Positions 33,831-46,410 of a stretch of DNA of 64,000 nt are shown piece after piece; within the stretch, counting starts at the first letter, position 1; each line of letters begins with the position of its first letter. The translations under genes were made by a program, and so were the position numbers. The notes beneath the pieces were generated by a model, which worked only from the letters and a program-made list of their open reading frames with translations, did not search any database and had not been told where the DNA came from. The stretch lies in contig AP026541.1 of the NCBI GenBank assembly GCA_026075535.2, forward strand, positions 1,302,001 to 1,366,000, written 5' to 3'. The stretch is from Tricholoma matsutake. Lineage: Eukaryota > Basidiomycota > Agaricomycetes > Agaricales > Tricholomataceae.

Positions 33831-33831
33831 C

Positions 33832-35948
33832 TTGACAGGAAAGGAGGCATGGAGGTGGGATAATGCACAACAGGAGACATTTGAAAGGCTTAAGGAGATG
33901 GTCACTTCTGCTCCCATCCTTACCTTTGCTGACAATTCGTGTCCTTTTTGTGTAGAAGCTGACAGCTCTGACTTTGTGATGGGCGCCATGTCATCTCAGC
34001 AGTCTCCGGAGGACCAGAAGTGGCATCCTGTTGTGTTCTACTCCAAAAGCCTTAGTGCTGTAGAGCGAAATTATGAGATCCATGACAAGGAGATGTTGGC
34101 AATAATGCATGCGCTTGAGGAGTGGCGACACTTCCTTGAGGGTGCCCAACACAAGGTGGAAATTTGGACGGATCACAAGAATTTCGAGTACTTTATGACA
34201 GCCAAGAAATTGAACCATTGTCAAGCTCATTGGTCCCTGTATCTATCCAGATTCGACTTCTCCTTGCACCACCATCTGGGTCGCAGCATGGGGAAGACCG
34301 ATGCCCTCTCCCAACATGCAGACCATGGAAATGGCAGCGATGACAACCAAAACATTGTGTTGTTGCAGCCAGACCTGTTCACCATTCAGGCACTGGAAGG
34401 CATTGCACCCCAGGGCAAGGAGTGGGACATCCTACGTGACATTCATTGCGCAAACCGTAGCAGTTTACATGAGGATGTTGTTGCCCGAGCTGTTAAAGAA
34501 CTGAGGAAGGGATCCACCCTTTCCTTGCGTGCAGCAGAGTGGGCTGAGAAAGAGGACTTGTTGTATTTCAGGGATCGCATCTACATCCCCAATGACCCAG
34601 ACCTTCGCTGGCGCATCATATCCCAACACCATGACTCACAGATTGTTGGTCATCCTGGACGCTGGAAGACCTTGGAGCTCACCTCACGGAATTATTGGTG
34701 GCCACAAATGTCACGCCTCATTGGTCAGTATTGTCACACTTGTGACCTTTGCTTATGCACCAAGGTTCCTTGTCACAAACCCATTGGCGAGCTACACCCT
34801 CTTCCTGTTCCAGAGAGTCGTTGGGATGTTGTCAGTGTTGACTTTGTGGTGGAGTTGCCAGAGTTGAATGGGTTTGATGTGGTGATGTGCACAGTTGATT
34901 CAGTGGGAAAATGTGCTCACTTCATTCCCACTCACACCACTGTCAGTGCCCTGGGTGCCACCTGACTCTACCTCCACCATGTGTGGAAATTACATGGACT
35001 TCCTGGTGCCTTCCTCTCTGATCGTGGCCCTCAGTTCATGGCAGAGTTCACTCGCGAGCTGTACCGACTCCTGGGGATCAAGCTCCTTGCTTCGACCGCT
35101 TATCACCCACAAACCAATGGCCAGACTGAGCGAGCCAACCAGGAACTGGAGCAGTACATCCGCATCTTTGTCAATGAATGCCAGGACAATTGGGACAATC
35201 TTCTCCCCTTGGCTGAGTTTGGATACAACAACATGTCCATGCTTCCACTCAACAGACCCCTTTCCTCTTAGACACTGGACGACATCCACGCACAGGATTT
35301 GAACCTCGCCAAACTCCCTCACACATCGAGACGGTGAATGAGTTCACAGAATGCATGCAGGATAGCTTGGAGGAGGCAAAGGCAGCCTTAGCAAAGGCGA
35401 AGGACAACATGGCACACTTTTACAACCAACGCCATTCTCCGACCCCTCAGTACAAGGTTGGTGATCAAGTTTATCTTGACTCCAGTGACATCTCCACTAT
35501 GCATCTGTCCAAGAAACTCGCTCATCGCTTTCTGGGACCTTTCCCCATCATCAAGTGTGTTGGAATGCATGCCTATCGTCCACGCCTCCCAGCCTCCATG
35601 TCCAGACTCCACCCAGTCTTCCATGTCATCAAACTCCTTCCAGCTCCCCCAGATCCATTCCCAGGATGCCATTCACACCCACCACCGCTGCCTACAGTGA
35701 TCAAGGGAGAATCCCAATACAAAGCTGAGTCAATCTTGGACAGCCATTTGCATTGAGGAAAACTCCAGTATTTGGTGCATTGGAAGGGTTATGGGTATGA
35801 GGAGAACTCATGGGTCCAAGAGTCTGATGTGAATGCCCCTCGGTTAGTCAAGGAATTCCACCGACAGCACACTGCTGCACCACATCGCATTCAAGTCATG
35901 GACTTTGGTCTTATGCAATTTCGAATGCATCAGGGCAATGCATCTTAG
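33832..35948 (+). pseudogene. pol: RNase H, integrase and chromodomain of element D
   Basis: 377 codons are open from 33832: RNase H EADSSDFVMG, HDKEMLAIM and DHKNFEYF, then the integrase zinc finger (HHDSQIVGHPG, CDLCLC) and core start VDFVVELPELNGFD. A TGA at about 34964 precedes [12 protein letters not shown] and [19 protein letters not shown]. Unlike C the [14 protein letters not shown] segment is complete, but a small deletion near 35233 shifts the frame. The end has YKVGDQVYLDSSDIS and a chromodomain (LQYLVHWKGYGYEENSWVQ). Ends TAG 35946-35948. Confidence 0.88.
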
Positions 35949-35959
35949 AGATGGGGTGA
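35945..35959 (+). other. polypurine tract of element D
   Basis: TTAGAGATGGGGTGA lies directly before the 3' LTR. Confidence 0.75.
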
Positions 35960-36385
35960 TGTAAGGGGACTAGGGGGGTGCCCTGTGTGTTTCTCCTATT
36001 TTTTATGTTTGTTCTATATTTTTCCTCACTTCATTTCCTTCTATTCTTCATTTTCTATGATTTTTCCGGATTTTATTACTAAATTTCCCTTTCTATCATG
36101 TTTATGCATGTTGACAGTTTTATATTTAGAGGTGGAGCACCCTTTCCGACATCTACCCCTTGGTATGATGTCATTCGGCGGCCTTGATCTGCCTATCTCC
36201 GCCTTTTCTATTTTTAGGTTATTATTTGATTTTTGTCGTCTTCACATATACTGGGCATCGGCAAAGGGATCCTTAGAGTTTTCTCTTCGGATTTCCCTTT
36301 GCTAGGTGTGTCCCCAATCCCTGTACTATGTAGTATAATTTTAACTTCGGATTTCCCTTTGCTAGAGGCTGAGGTTGTCCTTATA
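35960..36385 (+). repeat. 3' LTR of element D
   Basis: 426 bp, nearly identical to 30341-30766. Confidence 0.93.
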
Positions 36386-36419
36386 CTTACCATGGGTGTA
36401 ATACCACATTGTTTGGTGG

Positions 36420-38261
36420 CTAATTGAGAAGCGTACATGTGAAATGAGTAATCTTTTCAGTATCTCCCCCCCGAGGCACTGTTTGTAGCAAGGTTACAGT
36501 ACACATAAGCATTTTCATTTTTGTTCTTGTTGCAGTCACAGCCATGGTGGATGTCTCTATTTTTATCCTCATTTGTGTGATCCAAGTTACACCCTTTGCA
36601 GCATCGGTAGTGAACAAAAAAGCCATGCTGAAAAACTGATAGGTATAAAAGCAAGGGATATATATCACCCAGAAAAGTGCAATGGCCCATAGCCAGGGGA
36701 ACTTGAAAGAACTGCGTTGAAAAGAGCAAAGTGGAAAAACCTGCACACATACCTTGGCTATGCCCTCAATTGGCACTTTCGAGGCTTTTGAGCAATTGCC
36801 ATTGAGATGGGGGTTGCTTCATCATAACGTCTTTGGGATACTGCCTTGTTGGTCAACAGCAATAAAAACTGTTCTTTCCTGACCAAAATAGTTCCCATTG
36901 GTACTAGTATTCGCAGCAGCAATGGCCAACTTGTGATCCATTAACGTAGTTGCCTGATCAGAATGTCAGGCTAGTGTGTGTGTCGCTATGCACAAGCAGA
37001 CGCACTACTGTTTGAACAACTTGTCCCAATTAAGTACTCCATAGCAATGAAGAAAAGGGGGGCTCACCACCTGCATTTGGTATTTCCAGTATATGTGGAT
37101 GGTCTGCCATACCGTAGGATGCAACAAAGAGTTGGGATTGATCACTCCTGGCGATTACTGTTGTTTCATCCAAGAATTCCACCTTGACAATATAATTGCT
37201 ATTCCCTACAACTGGGTAGGCTGTAGTACTCTTAAACTGTCTCTCTTGTACAGAATACCAGTCAATACCATCTGCAAGATTTGTAGCAGCCATAAGCTTC
37301 CCAGATGGTGACTGTGCCAAACACCCTCTGTTTTAACATTGTGATAAGCAGTGCAAGATCCAAGAAAATATGATTGAGTTCTCCTACATGCAAACATTGC
37401 TACAAGGTTCAATTTTCCACTGTTTGTGATATGGAGCTTGCATAGAGTAGGCCCTATATGGAGTGGAGATGAGTCAGGATACATGCCTGTGGAAATATAC
37501 TTACACTATCCCCTCTAAGAAAAAGGCGACAGCAATGAGGTCTTGGCCAACTAGATAGTGTAAGTTACAAATAGGCGATTGTTCTTCTTGTCCTTGATCT
37601 ATAGGGAGATAATCTGGAAGCTCAGGAAGCACTTTTGAAAGCATTGTCATCATGTAATTTTCATTACTCTTGTCAAGATTAATTTGCTCACAGAAGTTGT
37701 CCTCGTCATGAGATATTAATGCAACTTTGCACTTTCCAAAAGCTACTGCTAGCTGAGTTCCATTGTGGTTGAAAGCTATTGTGTTAATGGGGCCAAGGAA
37801 ATTTTGTATTTCATGGAAGTCTTTCTGGTAATCCAGAAATAGAAGATGCTATATATATGCACTGTATGAGAAAGGTAATGTCTGAGTTGCAATCTGTTCA
37901 GCTTGCCATCCCGGTGACCTATGATAAGCACTCCAGGAATTCATGGGTGCCATTCAAGGGCGTGAATCATGTCGGCTCCCTGATGTGTTTCAATCGGCAT
38001 CCAGTTGCCAGTTTTGTGTATCTGTCGAACCATGCGATTAGCCATGTTACTTGTATATGAAACATGATGCCCGCGTACCATAGCTACACCACCATCATTG
38101 CCACTCGCTATATACCTTCCATCTGGCGAAAACTTCATGGCATGAATTGGACTCCTATGTGATCCCAGCCGACCAATCACTTCAAGATTGCTGAACTCAA
38201 TATCAAAGACATAAGATCCAGCCCAGGTGGACAAATCCATTTTCAATGACAACCAACCCAC
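36420..38261 (-). pseudogene. WD40-like protein with C-terminal hydrophobic segment
   Basis: From about 38261 the minus strand reads WD40-type blades: GSYVFDIEFSNLEVIG, then SPIHAMKFSPDGRYIASG (a DG turn), MIHALEWHP, and INTIAFNHNGTQLAVAFG. Farther on come LAQSPSGKLMAATNLADG and VKVEFLDETTVIARSDQ. Near 36720-36600 a hydrophobic helix (LWAIALFWVIYIPCF) suggests a membrane anchor. In-frame stops after EWHP and in several later places, plus frame changes, indicate a pseudogene. WD40 proteins act as scaffolds; the partner is unknown. A paralogous fragment sits at 16565-16705. The 3' end is only about 35 bp from the LTR of D. Confidence 0.6.
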
Positions 38262-38299
38262 AACTGTAGGGCAAGATTGAATAGTACACTTGCAGAGTC

Positions 38300-39990
38300 C
38301 GATCCGCAGCTAACATGAGAGTACTCCAGGGGAAGGATATTGATGTCGAAGTGAATACTGTACTAGGCACTCCTAGTTAGAACTGTGGATTAATACCATG
38401 GACTGAATCACTCATTGGTGCATGTGCTTTGTCAATGTCATGATCAAAAGGTATATATATCACATCCAGCATCGATGGTAACGCGTGCACTTATACCCAT
38501 CCTTGATTCCTTGATAATTACAGTGTGATATCAGCAGTACCAGATCTAAAGATGACCAATGGCATCGTAGCAAAGGTATGTGTTATGTGTGTGTCCAGTG
38601 GATCCACAGATCTAGAACATGTCATGAAGATTTGCTACTTAGGGAGATCTAGATCAGCCAGCCACAAAGAGACATGATCAAGGGTCACAAGTGGCTATCA
38701 ATCTCTAGATCCAGAAACCAGGTTGATGGTACTTACCGGTGCGCATTATTTGGACATGTCTAGTCAGATAGAAGACATGCACTTGCAATTGCAACAGCCA
38801 ATTTGTAGCAGTGAGAATTTACATATCTTGCATGCATGGCCATGGCCACGACGTCAGATGCCATTGATCGCTCGCATTCATTTCTAGAAACATATACAAA
38901 TCAGATATATATATGGTTCCATGCCAGATCTACGTAGACAAGTACTCACCACTCCAATATTAATATATAATATGCCAATTACTGGCTGCCGGCATAGGTC
39001 TACTTTATCATTCAACTCCAACTCACTACAGCTATGACTACATTACCATATTAATATTGTACTAGATCAGGTTACAAAGACTGTTTGAAATGACGAATTA
39101 CACTACCTCTATATATATGCCAAGAGACTATTATACTCTCCTCTATATAATTATTGTAAGGAACATGGGTGAGAGTTCAGTGGAAGAAGCAAACATAGCC
39201 ATGTGCGGTATATGTGGAAGTTACGATTGATCATGAGTGCTTTGAGCCAAGGCGATTGCTGAACCACATGTAATCCAGAAACTCCCTTAGCTATAGCCTG
39301 ATCGGTTCTTGACAGGTGGCTATGCTGAGGTTTTCCTCTTACTACTCAACTAGTTATAACTATGTACGTGTATGCATAGTAGAGTGTATCCCAGGTTACC
39401 AGCCTGCGCTGGTATGATTCACTATTACAGTACATAGTCTACACTGGTATTGTATTCTAAGTGTGATGTAAAAACTGGCTCAAAGACACTTTGGGGATTA
39501 GTACTCACAGATTGAAGTGGTCCGTGGATTAATACCAGCCACATCGTGATCACAGATCCAGAGGCCTAGGTTCATGCAAATTTTGGCTTAATATTTGAAT
39601 ATTCCTCCCTAGATTTATGATTTGCAATCGCAGCCCTTGATCATGGACTTTTCATCATGAGCTTCTGCGTTAAATTATAAAACATTATTTTCTAGATCTT
39701 TGAATTCATTAGAATTTTGATGATATCTGGCATACGTATCAAGGTAGGTAGTACTTAGCTTCCTGGCCATGGCTGGCATGATGTACGGGTGAATTTCTGA
39801 TCTATCTACTACGCTTGTTCCTGATTTGATTCGTGCATGTTTTGATACCAATAAGCAGGCATACATCGATCACATCTATTCTCTTATATAAAAATCAGGA
39901 GGCCTTGTACATGTATGCATACATGTGTATGCTGTGCATCAAAACTCTTGGAATTTTGTCTAGATCTTTATAACATACGGTAAGCCTTAT
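38300..39990. other. no gene recognised
   Basis: AT-rich intergenic sequence with TATATA runs (38880-38930, 39100-39150) and no ORF of interest. Confidence 0.4.
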
Positions 39991-40096
39991 TCCTGAGGTT
40001 GTGTCATGCCACATGTCTGCCTAACTGCCAGACTCCATATTCATAGTTATAAGGGGATCTCTGATGCTGATGGACCCTTACTAACCAAGGATACAA

Positions 40097-40279
40097 TTAT
40101 GATTGAGCATCTACCTGAGATCTCAGAAGTACCTCGAGTTGGTTTGCATTCAGGTATTGCGCCCACACTCCCTCAATGTCATCTTCAGACTGGCAGGAAG
40201 TGCAAACCTCTTTTAGCCAATGTTCAAGAACCTCTACCTCTGGCTTTTCACACCATCGCACTGGTTTGTCGACTATCAT
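40097..40279 (-). pseudogene. possible exon of unknown gene
   Basis: The minus frame MIVDKPVRWCEKPEVEVLEH has a protein-like composition, as does the rest of its 60 codons, but there is no partner exon or domain. The plus strand is also open here. Low certainty. Confidence 0.2.
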
Positions 40280-40459
40280 ACAGAGTTATACACTAACTTA
40301 GTTCCTCTAGAATTGAAATATCACTTTGCTGCATCTGAGCATTCCTATTCTCAATATTGACATCCAAGTTGCAGTGTGTCAGATTCAAGGATACCCCATA
40401 TGTTCTTGCTTGTAATGTCTACTATTCATTATTAGTCTGGGTCTTCTAGTCAGTCTGAT

Positions 40460-42501
40460 ATGGCGATGATCTTATCACAAAACGGTTCAGGTACAAGGCT
40501 GTGTTGCACCACCCCAAGCTTACGAGACATCTATACTTCTGCCATTTCACCAGGAAAACCAAACAATCATATTCGTACATCCACAGATGGTGCATTACTG
40601 CAACGTGCTATGCTTATCAAAGAGATGTCATGTATCCTTGTGTAGTTAGTGCTGATGTGCCCACCCATCCAACCACGATGAACATGGACCATGGTGCTTC
40701 TCAGATGGATATTCGAATTTTACCACCAACACCGACGCTGGGAGGTTCATCTGGGGAACCTCACAATCAGGCCTTGCGCAAGAACAAAGGCAAAGGGAAG
40801 GAGAAGGCTCCACAATGGTTTGATGAAATTCAACACTGTGAGTGTCCCTTGTGTCCAGGCCAAGTTCCCCTTCCACCCCTCAAAGCTATTCTGGATGTGC
40901 CAAGGCGAACTATTGCCTCTGGTACTACCCTCATGCCTCCAACAAACATACCCATCCTCACAGCCCCCATGCCTTCAACAGATCAACCAGGATGACTGAG
41001 GTCACCCATCATTGGCAGATTAGAACCCTTACATGGAAGGAGTCGATTTTATTATTCCGGAGCAAGACAGACTTCCCCAGCCATGCCAGTAATGAGAGCC
41101 AGCAAAGGTACACTGATGCTCAGCAATCTTTTTCCAATTCACTAGACCAACCAAAGGGTAACAATGACAGCAACAATGACAACCACCACCAGCAGCAAGG
41201 GGAGGACGATGAAGAGGAAGAGGAGGAGGAGGAGGGGGAGGACAAGGAAGAGGACAAGGAAGAGGAAGAGGAGGACAAGAGGATGAAAGTATGTCCCAAG
41301 TCGCATCAGATTTATTGAGCTAATACTCCAGACATCTAGGATTCATATCTGACCCATCAAGAATTTGCTGCTTCTCAACAACAACTCAGTTGAGACATAC
41401 GGTCCGGATTTGCTGATATTTCGTCTGCCCTGTCAGCTCAGAATTTGCATAATATTCCAGTCAGTTCAGAAAGCTCAGACAAATGGAAGTGGAAGCCAAA
41501 AATCATGCAAGGCCCAGTTCATCATTCCTCTGAAACCAACATCAAAGCTGTGAGCAAACCTTCATAGTCTCACAAAGCTGCTCATTCTCAATTACATATT
41601 TCAGGAGGCTGTAAGAAAACACATCATTAAGCTAGTTGGAGAAAGGAGTCTCCTCCAACCTATGGTCACTCAGCAAGAAGCTGCATCGTTTGCTGCTGAG
41701 TGGAACATTGACAAAGGAGAGAGCTCCCGTCCCTGTTGCGATGCATCTCATTTTAGATTCAACATTCTCAGAATGCCTCACAGCCCATGGAATCGATCTG
41801 CAGCTCATGTGTTTTGTGATGACTTGATTATGGACAGGGATCTTCCATCAACACCAGACATCATGGAAAGTGTGATAGAGTCTTTCTATATGAGATTGAA
41901 GACACTCAAAAGAGATTACAAGCTAAGTCTTTTACAGCCTGCCAAACATCTTATATTGGCGCACAATACACGACATCATCAATGGACATATAATGTAGGT
42001 TTTATTTCCTATCTGATGTCGTTTCACTTAAACAGCTGCTTGCAGTTGTTCCAAAGGTGCTTAGAAATTGCTGAACATCATCCAAACCTTCACAAGCATG
42101 TTGCTATTCTCCAATGACTCAGTGTTGAAGGCATGTCAAGTGATGAATCTGACCGTGATGAAACCACAAGAAACCCCCAGATGCAATTGGAGACTCCTCA
42201 TGTTCATGTTCTGCTACCGCAATGGAGGACAGAACATTTGGCAACCTGGTTGCATATCTTCGACTCTCTTCATATGGTTGAATGGCTGTCCATAAATGGT
42301 GGCTCATGGGGGGCTTATCCTCATATGTGCATCTACAATGCTCATGTACTGAGATTCAGTGGGAGCACAGGTTTCATTCATGGTCTACCGAGGAATGCTT
42401 ATGATGCTTGCTGGCTCACTGACAGATGGGAAAGCAAGTTCTCGGTCCATCCTCAGGACGAGAATTATAATGTCTCCCATGATCTTGAGATATTCAAGTA
42501 A
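40460..42501 (+). pseudogene. uncharacterised basidiomycete-type protein with acidic tract
   Basis: Plus-strand fragments include a Pro/Lys-rich start (about 40680-40995, KNKGKGKEKAPQWFDE with a CECPLC pair), an Asp/Glu-rich low-complexity tract (41202-41285), and a longer conserved-looking part from 41662 (VTQQEAASFAAEWNIDKGES, PDIMESVIESFYMRLKTLKR). After TGA at 42118 the frame LSVEGMSSDESDRDE.. begins, with HLATWLHIFDSLHMVEW and a final WESKFSVHPQDENYN. The SSDESD..W..DSLH arrangement is one I associate with an expanded uncharacterised family in mushroom genomes, often near transposases. No function is known. Stops and frame changes show decay. Confidence 0.45.
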
Positions 42502-42831
42502 GTTATCGAATTTGATCAGAGTTATTACATTCTGAATTACATTATACAACAGTTATATTATCCAAAGATAAGACTATATCTACCTTTGTCTTATTACACA
42601 ATATGGATAATTTTTGCATGATTTTATATCACTATGTATAGGACCATCTGAATCATCATGTTGGATTCTAGTTGTCTAGGTACAATAATGCTTAGTTGTA
42701 AGATAACAGATAACACTATGGCTACAAAATGATGGGCCAGTTCCGAAAAATTATACATTAATATTGCAGGCCTAGGCCGGGGCCAAGTTTTTGATCCCCA
42801 GCGTGTTTTCAAACAAGAAACGTACTATATA

Positions 42832-43062
42832 TCATACAGTGTACCTTTGGAGGTCTGAAAGGGGCTGTAGTTTTTGAACATAGCTAGAATGTTGCCAACT
42901 CATGCTTCCTTTTTCTCGACTTGGTCTTCTTCTCCTTGGGACCAACGTCACCATCTTTGTGTTCACTGGAAATGAGTTCATTGACCTCGCTTCAGCTATA
43001 GCAGCCTCACGGTCACGCTCCCACTGGCGAGGATCAAGGGCCACACAATACACTTGAGAAGC
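42832..43062 (-). pseudogene. possible exon, basic C-terminal region
   Basis: The minus frame reads VYCVALDPRQWERDREAAIAE and a basic TLVPRRRRPSREKGS stretch, open for about 75 codons. Its composition looks coding, but no neighbouring exons or family are recognised. Confidence 0.25.
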
Positions 43063-43069
43063 TCTCGGG

Positions 43070-43900
43070 ACCTTTTGAAAGGTTTGTTGATGTGCAGTTC
43101 AACAGTTGCAGACAAACAAACACCACAATTTTTAGTGACCCAATTTTAGAAGCCGGCACAAACATCTGGATGCCTCAAAAACTGTCAAAACATGTAGAAT
43201 AGAGTCTAGTGATGTTTCTACAAGCCAATTTCTTTATTTCAAAAAATTTAGATCAGGCACCTCAAAAATTTGGCCACCCCCCAAAAGAAATCAGGAAAAT
43301 TATGAAAAATAGCGCAATCGACTCCTTTTGATTGGTTGCATCTGATCCTGTAATAAAATTTAGGCTACATCAAACTGATCATCCATAATAAAATAGATAA
43401 ACTTGACCAAAAAACGCAATTTTTAGTAGAATTGATCTAAATTTTGCCCCATAATGCAGTGTTTTCAGGGCAAAGACAACAACTTTTCCATACAGTTTAC
43501 AGCCTGGAATTTGCCAAAGGAAGGGTTTGGTTGGAAAAATTTTGCCCAGATCAATTTGGCCTCTGCACAAATTAGGTGGTGACTAAGAGAACTGCGACAT
43601 AGAAATTACAAGGTGGCTCGGATTGGGCTTGGAGTCAAGTATTGATAAGCCACTGATATCAAGTCATATTGTACAAAGATGCTACCCCACCAATTGCAAC
43701 TCCTGAATTGTTGTAGACTGACTATGTACTCGACCCTTGAAGCCTCGTTTCCTCGCCCTCCACCCCCATCCCCTCCAAAACACTGCAGAGTCTCTTCTAA
43801 TGTGCTTGGTCAGAAAGCCATGCCACCCTCAGTGGGCTGAAACAAAACAGTTTCTCCAGATATAGAGGGTCTTGCCAATTACAGCGCTACCAGTCTTCCA
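43070..43900. other. no gene recognised
   Basis: AT-rich sequence; a weak inverted similarity exists between about 43430 (AATTGATCTAAATTTTGCC) and 43535-43560. No ORF is supported. Confidence 0.3.
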
Positions 43901-43915
43901 ACGCCTCGCCCCTCA

Positions 43916-45124
43916 TTGGACTCCCCTGGCAACCTACCATGCCTGCCTTTATCTCTCCCCTTGGATCCTACTGATCCCACTGTAATTGCCCCTTCTACAC
44001 CTTGGTCCTCATTAGAATCTACCAACCAATCCCGTGCCCCATCCTTTGATCAAGTTATATCTAGGCTGAAGCCACTACTGGATGGGACAGCTGGGACAGC
44101 TGGAGAGTGCCAGATATCTATTGTGGGCATCTTGTCCGACATCGTTGATAATTTATGGGCAAAGTCCAGAGCAGGAGAGTTGTCATGTTGGGAGAATCTC
44201 CAGTACATTGGGTTCTCTAGTTCATGGCAAGTCTAACAACATCGAAGGATCAATTTCTCAGGAGACAAGTTGATTGTGCACTACCCAACATTTGGACATG
44301 AAATAATGTCTACTCTCTTCTTCAGCATCAACACCAATGATGCTGAAGGTCGCTCTTTGTTCTCAGTTGACACAGGCTTAGTCTGCCTGGGAGGCTCTGC
44401 AGATGTTGATTTGGAAGATGGCATCAAGAGTCCAGATTTCAGTCTGTATGAGGACCACCCTATGAAGCAACCCCTAATGCAAGCATGGCCAACAGTTGTC
44501 TGGGAAGTGGCCTATAGTGAGAATGAGTGGAAACTTGCATATGATCTTGGGAGATATGTTGCTTGTTCCCTCAGCAGGGTGCGGCTAGCAATTGGTGTGA
44601 AGATCGAGCACAATCCTGCTGTGCCAGTGGGACAACAACTGTGAGGCTTGAAGAAGGTGACATGTGCATTCTGGGAAGCAGACTACGCCAAAATGTTCAC
44701 AACCTTGGAAGAGTCAGGCTCACAATTATTGAATCACCTAACGAGATGCGATAGTCATGCCGATGAGGCTAGCAACTACGTCGTGCCTGCCACCACTAAG
44801 TTTTCATGTGTTTCAAAATTTGAGGGAAAGTACGTAAAGTTTGTGGTTTCCCAACATGCTCTGTACATGGGAAGCGCCTTTCCTCTGGTATGCTTCGCCA
44901 CTCACTAATATCTACATTTGGGTTGTAGATTCTTCCAGAAGAACCAAATGGGCCCACAGCAATGATCATTCTAAACAAGCATCTCTATCGTACTTCCGAG
45001 GCGGAGAATCAAGACAAGCCTGCGATAACCATTCCATTTTCAACACTTTGATGCATAATCAGCGCTCACAAAAAACAGCAGAATTACTTCGAAATCAGCT
45101 GCCAGATCAAGAAGTGTCCATATG
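43916..45124 (+). pseudogene. uncharacterised basidiomycete family, possible PD-(D/E)XK-like fold
   Basis: One frame runs from 43916 to 44642 with a single TAA (about 44234). It reads VGILSDIVDNLWAKSRAGEL, GDKLIVHYPTFGHE, then SPDFSLYEDHP, TVVWEVAYSENEWKLAYDLG and RYVACSLSRVRLAIGVKIE. In the next frame it continues with KKVTCAFWEADYAKMF and FSCVSKFEGKYVKFVVSQ. The pattern PD-(x)n-WEVAYS-(x)n-K..D.GRY..C is like that of Uma2-type restriction-endonuclease-fold proteins, so a nuclease-like fold is possible, but this is inference from pattern only. The family is an expanded one in ectomycorrhizal and related fungi as far as I recall. The stop and frame break suggest a pseudogene. Confidence 0.5.
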
Positions 45125-45129
45125 AGGGA

Positions 45130-46400
45130 GGGGACTTAAATGAAAAGAAGAATAAAGAGGATGTTGCTGGAGAAATTGAATGCTTGAAAAAGCCTTGCAC
45201 AGCAGATGCCTAAGCCACTCCTGACATAAGTTAGTTAGACCGCATAACGCAACCTGCTAACTCATTACCCAAGGATGCAATGCTCTTCTCTTCCATTCTC
45301 AGAACTTTGATACCGCCCTTGCTTATGCCTATGAATATTACTTTTTTTCACATGTTTTTTGCCTCCGCTGAATTGGAGATACTCGTTGTTAGACAATGAC
45401 TTCAAATTTATTTCTAAATAAGGAGGTGTTTGAGGGTCTAAGGTGGGGTTGATTAGGCCTGTTGCTTTACTAACTCCGCCCACTGGACCTTAAAATCGGC
45501 CCAAGGTCCTATTTTTCCTCCTCACTTTCCTCCTTGCTTTCCTCCTTGCTTTCCTCCCTCCTGCTCTGGCCAATCAGCCCCCCCTCCATTTGCCGGCAGG
45601 TGGTATGGTGCTGGTTGGGTGCACTAGTGGGGTACGCTAACTGGGGCTGAGCTTTGGGGCAGTAGAGCACTATGATTGGTGTGAGCCCCGAGGTTAGCTG
45701 GGCCAATTTGTGAGTCTAGATAGACTCAGTCCAGCCGCAGCGACTCCCAAGCAAGCAAACCACACCCCACCCCTGGGAAGCTGATGAAGCCTTAACATCA
45801 GGCCAGAGGACCTTCCAGCTCAGGGTGATTTTTGTGAGATAGTTTGCTTTGAGAGGGGAGGGGGGTCGGAGTGGGATGCTGGGGGTGAGCGAGCACTGGC
45901 ATATCAGCCCAGAGAAGTGGGGGTGTCCGTAAGCTTGGCAGGGACCCAGCTGATAAATGGCCAGAGTGGTTTGGATGGGGGTTTGGGCATAGCCCTGTGG
46001 GTGGAGTAGATAAACTACTAGAATTACACTTGTACAGGTACTGGGGGTTGGGGCCTTGGAGAGGGAAGGGCAGGTGCTGGGAGCCCTGGCCATGGCAGAA
46101 GCATGCCTGGTTGGCCTAGGGGCTAGCTAGACCTTGGCTCCAGCAAAATTGGAACTGTGGGTAGTGCCACATCCTGTTAGCCGAGTTTCCACTTGAAGTT
46201 GTGGGCCACCAGCTTAGCCCGTAGCCCAAATCCCCAGAGCCCAACTTGAAGTTGCTGAACAAATGGGTCACCCCAAAAAACTGCAAGGGAAAACTGCAAG
46301 GGAAAGCTTTTCCACAGTTGGAAGCCCAGGCCAAGGCATCCATAAAACCTAAAGGTCAAAAAAAAAAAGTAGGTTAGCCCCAGCTTGCCTCCTGTATTTC
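45130..46400. other. no gene recognised
   Basis: Relatively GC-rich sequence without supported genes; the minus-strand ORFs of about 125 and 75 codons have no recognisable motif. Confidence 0.3.
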
Positions 46401-46410
46401 CAAAACTTTC

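Larger units (their letters stand above)
30341..36385 (+). mobile_element. Ty3/gypsy chromovirus D, second copy of family C
   Basis: Two 426 bp LTRs (30341-30766 and 35960-36385) flank the same gag-pol-chromodomain organisation as C, collinear throughout. The LTRs differ by about six substitutions, five of them transitions, so D is somewhat younger than C. Flanks are CCTGC and CTTAC, which match a 5-bp duplication only if two transitions have occurred. It lies between the SPT5-like and WD40-like pseudogenes. Confidence 0.93.

Noticed and set aside
30336..36390. 5-bp target duplication of D
   Set aside because: CCTGC and CTTAC differ at two of five positions. Two transitions could explain it, but I do not count it as seen.
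41202..41285. GA-rich tract as a polypurine tract of a retrotransposon
   Set aside because: No LTR follows; it encodes an acidic low-complexity stretch of the surrounding gene.
45716..46343. Minus-strand ORFs upstream of the TET/JBP-like gene
   Set aside because: No motif, no splice-consistent partner; likely chance in GC-richer sequence.
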